40,452 nucleotides of DNA from Candidatus Segetimicrobium genomatis (GTDB lineage: Bacteria; Sysuimicrobiota; Sysuimicrobiia; Sysuimicrobiales; Segetimicrobiaceae): NCBI GenBank assembly GCA_005882275.1, contig VBAK01000124.1, positions 1-40,452 on the forward strand, in the 5' to 3' direction. The position numbers and the translations under genes were made by a program. This document shows, in pieces, positions 24,438-31,828 of this stretch. Each line of letters starts with the position of its first letter. Position 1 is the first letter of the stretch. The notes under the pieces were generated by a model, which made no database searches, was not told the DNA's origin, and was given only the letters and a program-made list of their open reading frames with translations.

Positions 24438-25673
24438 ATTTCCGCTCCCCGCATCAACTCCGCCAGGCTGCGCGAGCGTCTCGCCGAATTGAGCGCGATC
24501 GGCCGCACTGGTGAGGGCGGCGTCACGCGCCTCTCCTACCGGGCCGAACACGCGGATGCCGCGCGGCTCTCCGCCCGGTGGATGCGCGAGGCCGGGGCCG
24601 ACGTCGGCGTCGACCCCTGGGGGAATCTTTTTGGGATCGTCCCGGGATCCACAGCCGCGCTGGCCCCGCTCGCCGCCGGCTCGCACCTGGACACCGTCCC
24701 GAACGGGGGGATCTTCGACGGCGCGCTTGGGGTCGTCGCGGCGATCGAAGCGGCGGCGGCGCTCCGCGAGGTCCGGACGCCGCTCCGTCATCCCCTGCTC
24801 CTCCTGGCGTTCGCGGAAGAGGAAGGGACCTCGTTCGGCGTGGGCTGCCTCGGGTCCCTGGGCGCTGCGGGCCGCGCGCCTGCGCTCGAGGCGCTGACCG
24901 ATCGCGCCGGCCGGTCGGCGGCGGACGCGATCCGGGCCTTCGATCCCGGCGTCCCGCGCAGGACGATGCCGCGGGCGTTCGCCGCGTACCTCGAGCTCCA
25001 CATCGAGCAGGGGCCGGTGTTGGAGCGCCGGGGCGCGCCGCTCGCGGCGGTCGATGCGATCGTTGGGATCGCCCGCATGTCGTTCGTCTTTCGAGGCGAA
25101 GCGAACCACGCCGGAACCACGCCGATGGACGGGCGCCGCGATGCGCTGTGGGGGGCCGCGGATCTTGTGGCGGCGGTGAGAGAGATGGCACGGGGGACGG
25201 GGGGCCGGGCCGTGGGGACCGTCGGCCAGTGCACCGTGTCCCCGGGCGCCACCAACGTCATCCCCGGCCGCGCGGACGTGACCGTGGAGTTGAGGAGCGC
25301 CGACGGCGGCTTCCTGGACAGCCTCTGCGGTGAGGCGGTCGCGGCCGCCCGGGCCTGCGCGGGCCGGTTCGGGCTCGAGGTGGAGCACCGGAACCGCTGG
25401 ACCGAGCCGCCGGTGCCGCTGGATGCGCGGGTTCACGAAGAGATCACGGGGGCCGCACGGGATCTCGGCTGGCCGATCGTGAGCATGGCCAGCTGGGCCG
25501 GACACGACGCCAAGATCCTCGCCGCCATCGCGCCGGCGGGGATGATCTTTGTGCCGAGCGCGGGAGGCATCAGCCACTCCCCGCTCGAACGGACGGCATG
25601 GGAAGACGCCGCCCGGGGCGCGGATGTGCTGTGCAGGGCGCTCCTGCGGCTCGATTCGTGGGACGGAGCGTAG
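24438..25673 (+). CDS. Zn-dependent M20 amidohydrolase (hydantoinase/carbamoylase, allantoate amidohydrolase family), probable ATT start
   Basis: The family hydrolyses N-carbamoyl amino acids or allantoate. Metal-ligand motifs are GSHLDTVPNGGIFDGALG, AEEEGTSFG, LHIEQGPVLE and ISHSPLE; ANHAGTTPM is the dimer-domain signature. The first family motif (INSARLRERLAELSAIG) begins at codon 6, so the start must lie just upstream, yet no ATG or GTG is available in frame. ATT at 24438 has a perfect AGGAGG 9 nt before it and gives 411 residues, the family norm. A TTG at 24378, inside the upstream gene and without such a site, is the alternative. The gene follows the permeases by 13 nt, so the enzyme probably acts on what the transporter brings in. 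Confidence 0.88.
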   Translation: MSAPRINSARLRERLAELSAIGRTGEGGVTRLSYRAEHADAARLSARWMREAGADVGVDPWGNLFGIVPGSTAALAPLAAGSHLDTVPNGGIFDGALGVVAAIEAAAALREVRTPLRHPLLLLAFAEEEGTSFGVGCLGSLGAAGRAPALEALTDRAGRSAADAIRAFDPGVPRRTMPRAFAAYLELHIEQGPVLERRGAPLAAVDAIVGIARMSFVFRGEANHAGTTPMDGRRDALWGAADLVAAVREMARGTGGRAVGTVGQCTVSPGATNVIPGRADVTVELRSADGGFLDSLCGEAVAAARACAGRFGLEVEHRNRWTEPPVPLDARVHEEITGAARDLGWPIVSMASWAGHDAKILAAIAPAGMIFVPSAGGISHSPLERTAWEDAARGADVLCRALLRLDSWDGA

Positions 25674-25710
25674 ATACGAGCCTCGTTTCGCGCCGAAGGG
25701 GGTGAGATCG

Positions 25711-26124
25711 GTGAACCCAGAGAGCCAGCCGCCGGCGGGAGATGCGGACGCCGCCCGGGAGCAGGGCGCACCGCGGCCCGAGAACGAGCCGGAAGCGTCC
25801 GCCCACGCGGCCTCCGAGGGTTCCCCGCCGTCCTCCGGGGGCGCCGGCCCTCAGGCCATCCCGCTCGGAGCGCTGCCGACGGCCGACGTGCTCGTCTGGA
25901 ACCTGAGCCTCCTTGCCGGAAAGGCATGGGAGGGGATGGGGCTCGTGCCCAATCCCCTCACGAACAAGGTCGAGAAGAATCTCGACGAGGCGAGACTCGC
26001 CATCGATGCGTTTGCGGCGATCTTCGAGGTGCTCCGCCTGCGCATCGAGGAGCCGACGAGGCGCGAGATGGAGACCGTGCTGACCAATCTGCGCATCAAT
26101 TTCGTCGAGAAGAGCTCGGGCTGA
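25711..26124 (+). CDS. DUF1844 domain protein
   Basis: A protein of 137 residues. About 50 residues of Pro/Ala/Glu-rich, probably disordered sequence come first. The DUF1844 helical domain then runs to the end: DVLVWNLSLLAGKAWEGMGL, PNPLTNKVEKNLDEARLAID and FEVLRLRIEEPTRREMETVL in order. The family is small, widespread and of unknown function, often near genes for cell division or core metabolism. The GTG at 25711 is chosen for its spacing from AAGGGGG; a GTG at 25702 would add three residues. It lies 37 nt after the amidohydrolase and may be read from that operon. Confidence 0.82.
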   Translation: MNPESQPPAGDADAAREQGAPRPENEPEASAHAASEGSPPSSGGAGPQAIPLGALPTADVLVWNLSLLAGKAWEGMGLVPNPLTNKVEKNLDEARLAIDAFAAIFEVLRLRIEEPTRREMETVLTNLRINFVEKSSG

Positions 26125-26159
26125 GGAAAAAACAAGCGATTCCTCGCGCCGCCCTCAAG

Positions 26160-26178
26160 TTATCCACAGTAATCCACA
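26160..26178 (+). promoter_or_regulatory. Two DnaA-box-like 9-mers, 10 bp apart
   Basis: TTATCCACA at 26160-26168 is the exact E. coli-type DnaA box. TAATCCACA at 26170-26178 differs at one base. They have the same orientation and lie one helical turn apart, 25 bp upstream of the -35 of the candidate RNA gene. No dnaA, dnaN or rpmH is in the window, so a replication origin is not supported. Confidence 0.4.
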
Positions 26179-26202
26179 TATCCCTCGAACTGAGATTCCG
26201 GA

Positions 26203-26231
26203 TTGTGCGATTGGAGGATGTATGGTACAAA
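26203..26231 (+). promoter_or_regulatory. Predicted promoter of candidate non-coding RNA
   Basis: TTGTGC at 26203-26208, a 17-bp spacer and TACAAA at 26226-26231. Start of transcription is expected near 26237-26238, which is exactly where the paired 5' end of the candidate RNA begins. Confidence 0.45.
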
Positions 26232-26236
26232 TCATG

Positions 26237-26414
26237 ACGGAGGCGCAAACCGACTGACGAGATAGCCGACTCAAAAGCTCGCGCACGTGGACGCCGAGAG
26301 CTGGTTAAGTGTACTTCGGGGGTAACCTCGGAGAACGGCTGGCGGGCGGTAGGCACCGGCGGCGGGGGCCCAAGACGGTGAGAAGTCAGACGGGGAGCGC
26401 CTCCCGTATTTTTT
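26237..26414 (+). ncRNA. Candidate structured small RNA (~178 nt), family not recognised
   Basis: ACGGAGGCGC at 26237-26246 pairs with GCGCCTCCCGT at 26397-26407 (10 bp, one bulged C), and six T residues follow at 26409-26414. Inside this, CCGACTGAC at 26250-26258 pairs with GTCAGACGG at 26385-26393 (8 bp, one A-A mismatch). Local hairpins include AGCTC...GAGAGCT (26276-26302), GGTTA...TAACC (26303-26327) and CGGT-AGGC-ACCG (26347-26358). The ends of the helix coincide with a predicted transcription start and an intrinsic terminator. The size and closed-ends layout resemble 6S RNA, but no RNA family (6S, SRP, tmRNA, RNase P, T-box or common riboswitch) could be matched. It lacks an open frame with a credible start. 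Confidence 0.5.
26390..26414 (+). terminator. Intrinsic terminator of candidate RNA
   Basis: ACGGGGAGCGCCTCCCGT can also fold locally (5-6 bp at the base) and is followed by ATTTTTT. The same 3' strand is used by the long closing helix, so the two pairings are mutually exclusive, as in a switching terminator. Confidence 0.5.
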
Positions 26415-26479
26415 CAACCCCGGTTTCCCCAAGTTCGCCTGCTTCTTGCTCGTGCTCAAGAACCCCCAGCGATCTTCGA

Positions 26480-26528
26480 CAACCGCTGCTTGCCGTTGGC
26501 TCCGCTCTGGGTTGGAGCCCCCCGGGGG
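26480..26528. repeat. Dispersed repeat copy B (intergenic)
   Basis: CAACCGCTGCTTGCCG...CCGCTCTGGGTTGGAGCC aligns with copy A inside the nth tail (7471-7514), with about 82 per cent identity over 44 positions by eye. Both end in a C-run/G-run palindrome (here CCCCCCGGGGG). No transposase or terminal inverted repeat is seen. Between 26415 and 26555 nothing else is recognisable. Confidence 0.45.
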
Positions 26529-26555
26529 AGTCAACGTGTGCTCAACCCGATCCGG

Positions 26556-26561
26556 TATAAT
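26556..26561 (+). promoter_or_regulatory. Predicted -10 of the DUF255 gene
   Basis: A perfect TATAAT is followed by GGAAGGGAGG, so the -10 and the Shine-Dalgarno sequence are only a few bases apart and the leader is about 9-10 nt. The same TATAATGGAAGGGA string occurs at the aconitase promoter (17809-17822). No clear -35 is present. Confidence 0.5.
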
Positions 26562-26576
26562 GGAAGGGAGGCACGC

Positions 26577-28700
26577 ATGCCCAATCGACTAGCCGGCGCT
26601 GCGAGTTCCTATCTCCGATCTGCCGCCCACCAACCGGTGGAGTGGTATCCCTGGAGCGACGAGGCGTTCGCGCGGGCGAAAGCGGAGGACAAGCCGATCC
26701 TGCTGGACATCGGCGCCGTGTGGTGTCACTGGTGCCACGTCATCGACCGCGAGTCGTACGAGAATCCCGAGATCGCCGGGATCATCAACGCGCACTTCGT
26801 CCCCGTGAAGGTGGACCGGGACGAGCGCCCCGATATCGACGTGCGGTACCAGCACGCCGTGAGCGCGATCACCGGGCAGGGGGGATGGCCGCTGACCGCG
26901 GTCCTGACCCCCGAGGGCAAGGTGTTTTTCGGCGGAACCTACTTCCCCCCCGACAACGCCATGGGGCGTCCGGGATTCAGGCAGGTGCTGCGCGCGGTGG
27001 CCGAGTTCTACCGCAGCAAGCGCGACCAGGCCCACGCGTACGCCGACGAGCTCTTTCAGGCCCTGCACCGGCTCGGAACCGCGCGCGCCTCCGACGATGC
27101 GCTGGATCCCCGGCTGATCGCCGAGGCCGCCGCCGGCATCGAGCGGCAGTTTGATCTGCAGAACGGCGGCTTTGGGGGCGCGCCGAAGTTCCCGCACGCG
27201 GGCGCGCTCGAACTGCTGCTGCGGCGCTACGACCGGACCCGCGATCCGCAGGCGCTGCTGATCGTCACCCGGACGCTCGAGAAGATGGGCCGGGGCGGCG
27301 TCTACGACCAGCTCGGCGGCGGATTCCACCGGTACTCGGTGGACGCTTCATGGATCGTGCCCCACTTCGAGAAGATGATCTACGACAACTCGGAACTTCT
27401 TCGAAACTACGTCCACGCCTACCAGGCGACGGGCAGCGGCTTCTTCCGGGAGGTTGCGGAGGGGATCCTGAGCTACGCGATGGGGACCCTCTCGGACGGC
27501 GCGGAGGGAGGATTCTTCGCGAGCCAGGATGCGGATCAGAGCCTCGAGGACGATGGAGATTACTATACCTGGACGCCCGAAGAGGCCGCCGGCGTCCTCG
27601 CGCCGGAGGAGCTGGCGGTCGTCAGCCGCACCTACCGTCTCGACGGCCCGGGGGAGATGCATCACGATCCCCGCCGCCACGTGCTGTTCGTGGACAAGGA
27701 CGCCGACGTGGTCGGCGCGCTGCTCGAGCGTCCGGCCGCCGAGGTGCGGGATCTGCTCGCCCGCGGGAAGCAGCGGCTGCTGGCCGCCCGGGGGACGCGG
27801 CCGGCTCCCCAGGTCGACCGGACCGTGTATGCGGGATGGAACGGCATGATGATCTCCGCGTTTCTGGAGGCCGCGCGCGGCTTCGACCGGCCGGACGTCC
27901 GCGAGGTCGCCCTTCGCGCCCTCGACCGGGTCGTGCGGGACGCCTACCGGCCCGGCGGGGGGTTTCGCCATGCCGCAAGCGCGCCGGACGGAGTCTCCGG
28001 GCTGCTCGACGATCAGGTGCACATGGCCCGGGCGCTGCTGGACGCGTTCGAGCACACCGGAGCCCCGCGCTACCTGAGCCTCGCCGAGGAGGCGATGGCG
28101 TACGTCCTCCGGGAGTTTCCGGCGCCGTGGGGCGCGCTCTACGACACCGCGCAGCAGGCAGCCGCCGGTGCCTCCGGCGTCTCCGGTGTGAGCCGGGATG
28201 TCCCCGCCGGGCTGGGGCTGCCCTACGTCCCGGTGCAGGACTCTCCCACGCCCGCGGGCAATGCCGTTGCCGCGCTGGTGCTGGACCGCCTCGCCATCCT
28301 CACGGGCGAGGGCCGCTACCGCGATGCGGCGGGGCAGGTGCTGCGCGCGTGCGCGCCCGGCAGCGCCGCCCATGGATTGTTCGCCGCCAGCCTGCTCCTC
28401 GCGCTCGACCTGCACCTGGATCCTCCGCTGCACGTGGTCGTGGTCGGTCCGCGCCGCGATCCCGCCGTCGAGGCGCTCCACCGGGCCGCGATGACCACCT
28501 ACCGCCCCGGCGCGGTCGTTCATCTGCACGACCCGTCCGCATCGGCGGGGCGGCTGCCCTCGGTGATCCCGCCGGCCGCGGCCGGCGGGCCGGTCCCGCG
28601 CGCCTACGTCTGCAGCGCCACCGAGTGCGCGCCGCCGGCCGCGTCGCCGGAGGAGCTGCGCGAGACGATGCTCACCTTTGGCCGGGTTCCGGTCGCGTAG
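26577..28700 (+). CDS. DUF255 thioredoxin-domain protein (YyaL/SSP411 family)
   Basis: A protein of 707 residues. The N-terminal thioredoxin-like domain (about 1-165) has the family's opening NRLAGAASSYLRSAAHQPVEW, the redox motif WCHWCH and GGWPLTAVLTPEGKVFFGGTYFPP. An (alpha/alpha)6-barrel resembling glycosidase/epimerase toroids follows, with FGGAPKFPHAG, GGVYDQLGGGFHRYSVD, VPHFEKMIYDN and FFASQDADQ. Members are widespread and their biochemical role is unknown. An alternating CxxxxC pattern near the C-terminus (YVCSATECAPP) is also typical. The ATG at 26577 is preceded by GGAAGGGAGG. No signal peptide, so it is probably cytoplasmic. Confidence 0.92.
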   Translation: MPNRLAGAASSYLRSAAHQPVEWYPWSDEAFARAKAEDKPILLDIGAVWCHWCHVIDRESYENPEIAGIINAHFVPVKVDRDERPDIDVRYQHAVSAITGQGGWPLTAVLTPEGKVFFGGTYFPPDNAMGRPGFRQVLRAVAEFYRSKRDQAHAYADELFQALHRLGTARASDDALDPRLIAEAAAGIERQFDLQNGGFGGAPKFPHAGALELLLRRYDRTRDPQALLIVTRTLEKMGRGGVYDQLGGGFHRYSVDASWIVPHFEKMIYDNSELLRNYVHAYQATGSGFFREVAEGILSYAMGTLSDGAEGGFFASQDADQSLEDDGDYYTWTPEEAAGVLAPEELAVVSRTYRLDGPGEMHHDPRRHVLFVDKDADVVGALLERPAAEVRDLLARGKQRLLAARGTRPAPQVDRTVYAGWNGMMISAFLEAARGFDRPDVREVALRALDRVVRDAYRPGGGFRHAASAPDGVSGLLDDQVHMARALLDAFEHTGAPRYLSLAEEAMAYVLREFPAPWGALYDTAQQAAAGASGVSGVSRDVPAGLGLPYVPVQDSPTPAGNAVAALVLDRLAILTGEGRYRDAAGQVLRACAPGSAAHGLFAASLLLALDLHLDPPLHVVVVGPRRDPAVEALHRAAMTTYRPGAVVHLHDPSASAGRLPSVIPPAAAGGPVPRAYVCSATECAPPAASPEELRETMLTFGRVPVA

Positions 28701-28751
28701 CATCGACCGGACGCACGACGGGGCGGGCGACCGCTCTGCCGGTTCAGGTCC

Positions 28752-29468
28752 ATGAGCTACGTCAGGCTCAAGCACACGCTGGCTGAGATCGCTCTTGACG
28801 CGGTCGCGCATCCCGGCCCAGCGCCCACCGCCGCTCTGCTCCTTGCGTATGCAAAGATGAGCCGCCGCCGCCCGAGCGTTCCGCTCGCCGCGCTCGCCCG
28901 CGCCGCGGGGGTGGCGCCCGCGGATGCCGCGCGGGCGCTCTCGGCGACGGGCCTCTTCGGCGGCCCGGATGGGGCGGGGCGGATCGCGCTGTCCGCGTCC
29001 TTCCGGCCGTTCGCCCCCTACCTCAGCCGGCAGGCGGCCCGAGTGCGGACCGCGCTCCGGCTGCTCGGATCGTCCCAGCGTCTCGCGGTGCCGGTGGAGA
29101 TCCGCGCGGCCGCGCTGTTCAACGCCGGTCTCTACTTCGAGTGCCACGAATATCTCGAGGACATCTGGCGGGCCTCCGCCGGTCCCGAGCGGTCGTTCTA
29201 TCACGGCCTGGTGCAGGCGGCGGCCGGATTGTATCACTTCGAGAAGGGCAACGCGCACGGAACGCGGAGCCTCCTCGGGAAGGCCATCGCCAAGCTTGAG
29301 CCATACGCGCCGGCGTACCGCGAGGTCGACGTCGCGGCCCTGCTCATCGGGCTGCGCGGGGTCTTGAACCGGTTGAACGGGGCGCCCGCGGCGTTGAGGC
29401 CGGATTCCGCAGGGAAGCCCTCCGTCTTCCTGGAATCTGTTGGTACACCCCCATCGACCAGGAGATAA
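28752..29468 (+). CDS. DUF309 domain protein with N-terminal helical extension
   Basis: A protein of 238 residues. The C-terminal half is a typical DUF309: FNAGLYFECHEYLEDIW, FYHGLVQAAAGLYHFEKGN and the helices after it. The conserved His and Glu of FECHEYLE suggest a metal site. The N-terminal about 105 residues are helical and Ala/Arg-rich, with a possible winged-helix look (VPLAALARAAGVAPADAARA); this part is not standard for the family. Function unknown. It lies 51 nt after the DUF255 gene and 9 nt before the dipeptidase, so the three are probably one operon. Confidence 0.82.
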   Translation: MSYVRLKHTLAEIALDAVAHPGPAPTAALLLAYAKMSRRRPSVPLAALARAAGVAPADAARALSATGLFGGPDGAGRIALSASFRPFAPYLSRQAARVRTALRLLGSSQRLAVPVEIRAAALFNAGLYFECHEYLEDIWRASAGPERSFYHGLVQAAAGLYHFEKGNAHGTRSLLGKAIAKLEPYAPAYREVDVAALLIGLRGVLNRLNGAPAALRPDSAGKPSVFLESVGTPPSTRR

Positions 29469-29477
29469 GGAGCGCGC

Positions 29478-30836
29478 ATGGATCGCGTGTTTCAATATAT
29501 CGACGCACACCGGGCCGAGTATGTGGAGCTGCTGCGGGGGTTGTGCCGCCGGCCCAGCATCGCCGCCCAGGGGATCGGGCTGAACGAGACCGCCGGGCAG
29601 GTGGAAGCGCTGATGGCCGAGGCGGGGATCCACGCCCGGACCATCCCCGTCGAGGGCGGCGCGCCGGTCGTCTACGGAGAGGTGAAGGGGAAGTCGCCGC
29701 GGGCCCTCCTGTTTTACAATCACTACGACGTCCAGCCCCCTGAGCCGCTCGAGGAGTGGGAGAGCGACCCGTTCGGCGCGGTGATCCGCGACGACAGGAT
29801 CTACGCGCGCGGCGTGGCGGACAACAAAGGGAATCTGGTGGCGCGCATCTGCGCGGTGGACGCCATGCTCCATACGCTGGGCGAGACCCCGGCCACCGCG
29901 CGGTTCATCGTGGAAGGCGAAGAGGAGATCGGCAGCGTCCACCTGCCCAGGTTCGTCCGCGAGCATCCCGACCTCGTCGCCGCGGACGCCTGCATCTGGG
30001 AAGCCGGCTACCGCGACATCCAGGAGAACATCGTGCTCGCGCTCGGGGTCAAGGGCATCTGCTACGTCGAGCTGGAGGCAACCGGCGCGAACCGGGATCT
30101 CCACTCGTCGCTCGGGACGATCGTTCCAAACCCTGCCTGGAGGCTGGTCTGGGCGCTCTCCACCTTCAAGGACCGCAATGAGCGGATCCTGATCGACGGG
30201 TTCTACGCCGACGTGCTCGAGCCGACCGACGATGAGATGGCCCAACTCCGCCGCATCGCCCCCCTCAGGGACGAGGCGGCCCAGCTCAGAAGCTACGATC
30301 TCGACCGCTATCTCCTCGGGGTCTCCGGCGTCGAGCTGCTCAAGCGGAATCTCTTTCAGCCCACCTGCACGATCTGCGGCATCACCTCGGGATACGGCGG
30401 TCCGGGGAGCAAGACCGTCCTCCCCCGCCGGGCGGTGGCGAAGGTCGACTTCCGGCTGGTCCCCAACCAGCGGTCGGAGGACATCCTCAAGAAGGTGAAG
30501 GCGCATCTCGCTCAGCACGGCTTCGCGGATATCGCCGTGCGGGCCCTCGGCAATGAGGAGCCGGCCAAAACGCCGCTGACCGCCGACATTGTCAAGGTCG
30601 TGTCGGATGCCGCGCGGCGGATCTACAATCGCGAGCCGCTGGTGTTCCCCACGATGGCCGGCACGGGCCCCATGCACGTGCTTACCGGCGCGCAGGGCAT
30701 TCCGACGATCGGCACCGGGGTGGGCTACGCCAACAGCAACGGTCACGCGCCCAACGAAAACATCCGGATCGCCGATTACATCGAGGGGATCAAGCACATC
30801 GCCATGGTGCTCCATCTCTTCGCCGGCGGACGATAG
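29478..30836 (+). CDS. M20 family dipeptidase
   Basis: A protein of 452 residues. Metal ligands are recognisable in NHYDVQPPEP (His), GVADNKGN (bridging Asp), GEEEIGS (catalytic and ligand Glu pair) and NSNGHAPNENI (His); ANRDLHSS and GGPGSKTVLP are from the dimer (lid) domain. This arrangement is that of carnosinase-like/ArgE-DapE-type cytoplasmic dipeptidases. The ATG follows ATAAGGAG at good spacing. Together with the binding-protein transporter and the other peptidases it supports intracellular breakdown of imported peptides. Substrate specificity is not predictable. Confidence 0.92.
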   Translation: MDRVFQYIDAHRAEYVELLRGLCRRPSIAAQGIGLNETAGQVEALMAEAGIHARTIPVEGGAPVVYGEVKGKSPRALLFYNHYDVQPPEPLEEWESDPFGAVIRDDRIYARGVADNKGNLVARICAVDAMLHTLGETPATARFIVEGEEEIGSVHLPRFVREHPDLVAADACIWEAGYRDIQENIVLALGVKGICYVELEATGANRDLHSSLGTIVPNPAWRLVWALSTFKDRNERILIDGFYADVLEPTDDEMAQLRRIAPLRDEAAQLRSYDLDRYLLGVSGVELLKRNLFQPTCTICGITSGYGGPGSKTVLPRRAVAKVDFRLVPNQRSEDILKKVKAHLAQHGFADIAVRALGNEEPAKTPLTADIVKVVSDAARRIYNREPLVFPTMAGTGPMHVLTGAQGIPTIGTGVGYANSNGHAPNENIRIADYIEGIKHIAMVLHLFAGGR

Positions 30837-30837
30837 C

Positions 30838-31806
30838 ATGCCCGAAGCGTCCCAGACTTCGCTGCTGCCCGAGTCGACCGCCGCTCCGGTCCGGGAGCGC
30901 CTCTACGTCGGCACCTGCTCGTGGGCGGAGAAGTCGTTCATCAAGAGCGACTTCTATCCTCGCGCCATCCGCCGGGCGGAGGACCGGCTTCGATACTACA
31001 CCACCCAGTTTCCCACCGTCGAAGTCGACGCGTCCTACTTCGCCCTGCTGCCGCCCGCCTACAGCCAGAAGTGGGCCGAGGCGACCCCCCCGGGGTTCAT
31101 CATGCACGCCAAAGCGTTTGGCCTGTTCACCGGCCACGGGGCGCAGGTCCAGCGCCTCCCGCCCGGGTTTGCCGCGCTCCTGCCCGAGCGGCTTCGCGAG
31201 ACCGCGGAGCTGCGCCTCGGGGACGTGCCCGAGGAGTTCCTGAACGCCTGCTGGGATCATTTCCGGGCGTTCCTCGACCCGCTCGCCCGCGCCGGCAAAC
31301 TCGGCTACGTGCTCTTCCAGCTCCCGCCCGGCGCCGCGTATTCCCCCGACGTCCTGGAGGCGATGCTGGGGTGGAAGCGCGAGCTCACCGGCTGCCATCT
31401 CGCCGTCGAGTTCAGGAACCGCGACTGGGCGCGGCACCCGGACGCGATGGAGTTCCTCGCGCGGGAAGGGCTGGCGTACGTGATGGTGGACCTGCCGGAC
31501 CTGCCGCGCCTGATGCCGGCGGTGGAGGCGGTGACCGCGGACTGGGCGGTGATCAGATTCCACGGCCGCAACCGGGCCGGGTGGGGGCGCGCGGGCGCCA
31601 GCACCGAGGAGCGGTACGACTACGAGTACTCGGTTGACGAACTGCGCCCGTGGGCGGAGGTCGTGGAACGCTCCGCCGCGCGGGTTCGCCGGCTCTTCGC
31701 GATGTTCAACAACCACGTCCGGGGGAACATGGCGAGGAACGCCCGCACCTTCATCAGCCTGCTGGAGGGCGCGGCCGGCCCTGCGGGCAGTCAGGGTCCG
31801 GAGTAG
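30838..31806 (+). CDS. DUF72 family protein (YecE-like)
   Basis: A protein of 322 residues with a TIM-barrel-like fold. After a 20-residue Pro/Ser leader the family motifs appear: LYVGTCSWAEKSF, the strand with YTTQFPTVEVDASYFALLP, HAKAFGLFTGHG, LGYVLFQLPPGAAYS, VEFRNRDW and VIRFHGRN, ending with FAMFNNHVRGNMARNA. The function is unknown; structures of the family show a possible nucleic-acid or phosphate site. The start codon lies 1 nt after the previous stop, so it is coupled to the dipeptidase gene. Confidence 0.9.
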   Translation: MPEASQTSLLPESTAAPVRERLYVGTCSWAEKSFIKSDFYPRAIRRAEDRLRYYTTQFPTVEVDASYFALLPPAYSQKWAEATPPGFIMHAKAFGLFTGHGAQVQRLPPGFAALLPERLRETAELRLGDVPEEFLNACWDHFRAFLDPLARAGKLGYVLFQLPPGAAYSPDVLEAMLGWKRELTGCHLAVEFRNRDWARHPDAMEFLAREGLAYVMVDLPDLPRLMPAVEAVTADWAVIRFHGRNRAGWGRAGASTEERYDYEYSVDELRPWAEVVERSAARVRRLFAMFNNHVRGNMARNARTFISLLEGAAGPAGSQGPE

Positions 31807-31828
31807 GAGCGGCGCGCCGGGCGGCGGG

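Noticed and set aside
26160..26178. Replication origin
   Set aside because: Only two DnaA boxes, no AT-rich unwinding element, and none of the usual origin genes nearby.
26237..26414. T-box leader or c-di-GMP riboswitch
   Set aside because: A GGTAGGCACCGGCGG stretch vaguely recalls the T-box sequence, and GCAAACC recalls GEMM, but the conserved cores are not in the right order and the downstream gene does not fit either class.
27348..30839. A 1163-codon open frame on the minus strand, antisense to the DUF255, DUF309 and dipeptidase genes
   Set aside because: Its translation is low-complexity Arg/Gly/Ala/Pro/His with no motif, while the opposite strand carries three clear families. Long antisense frames are expected at this GC content. 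The same applies to 17808-20831 and 14289-16562.
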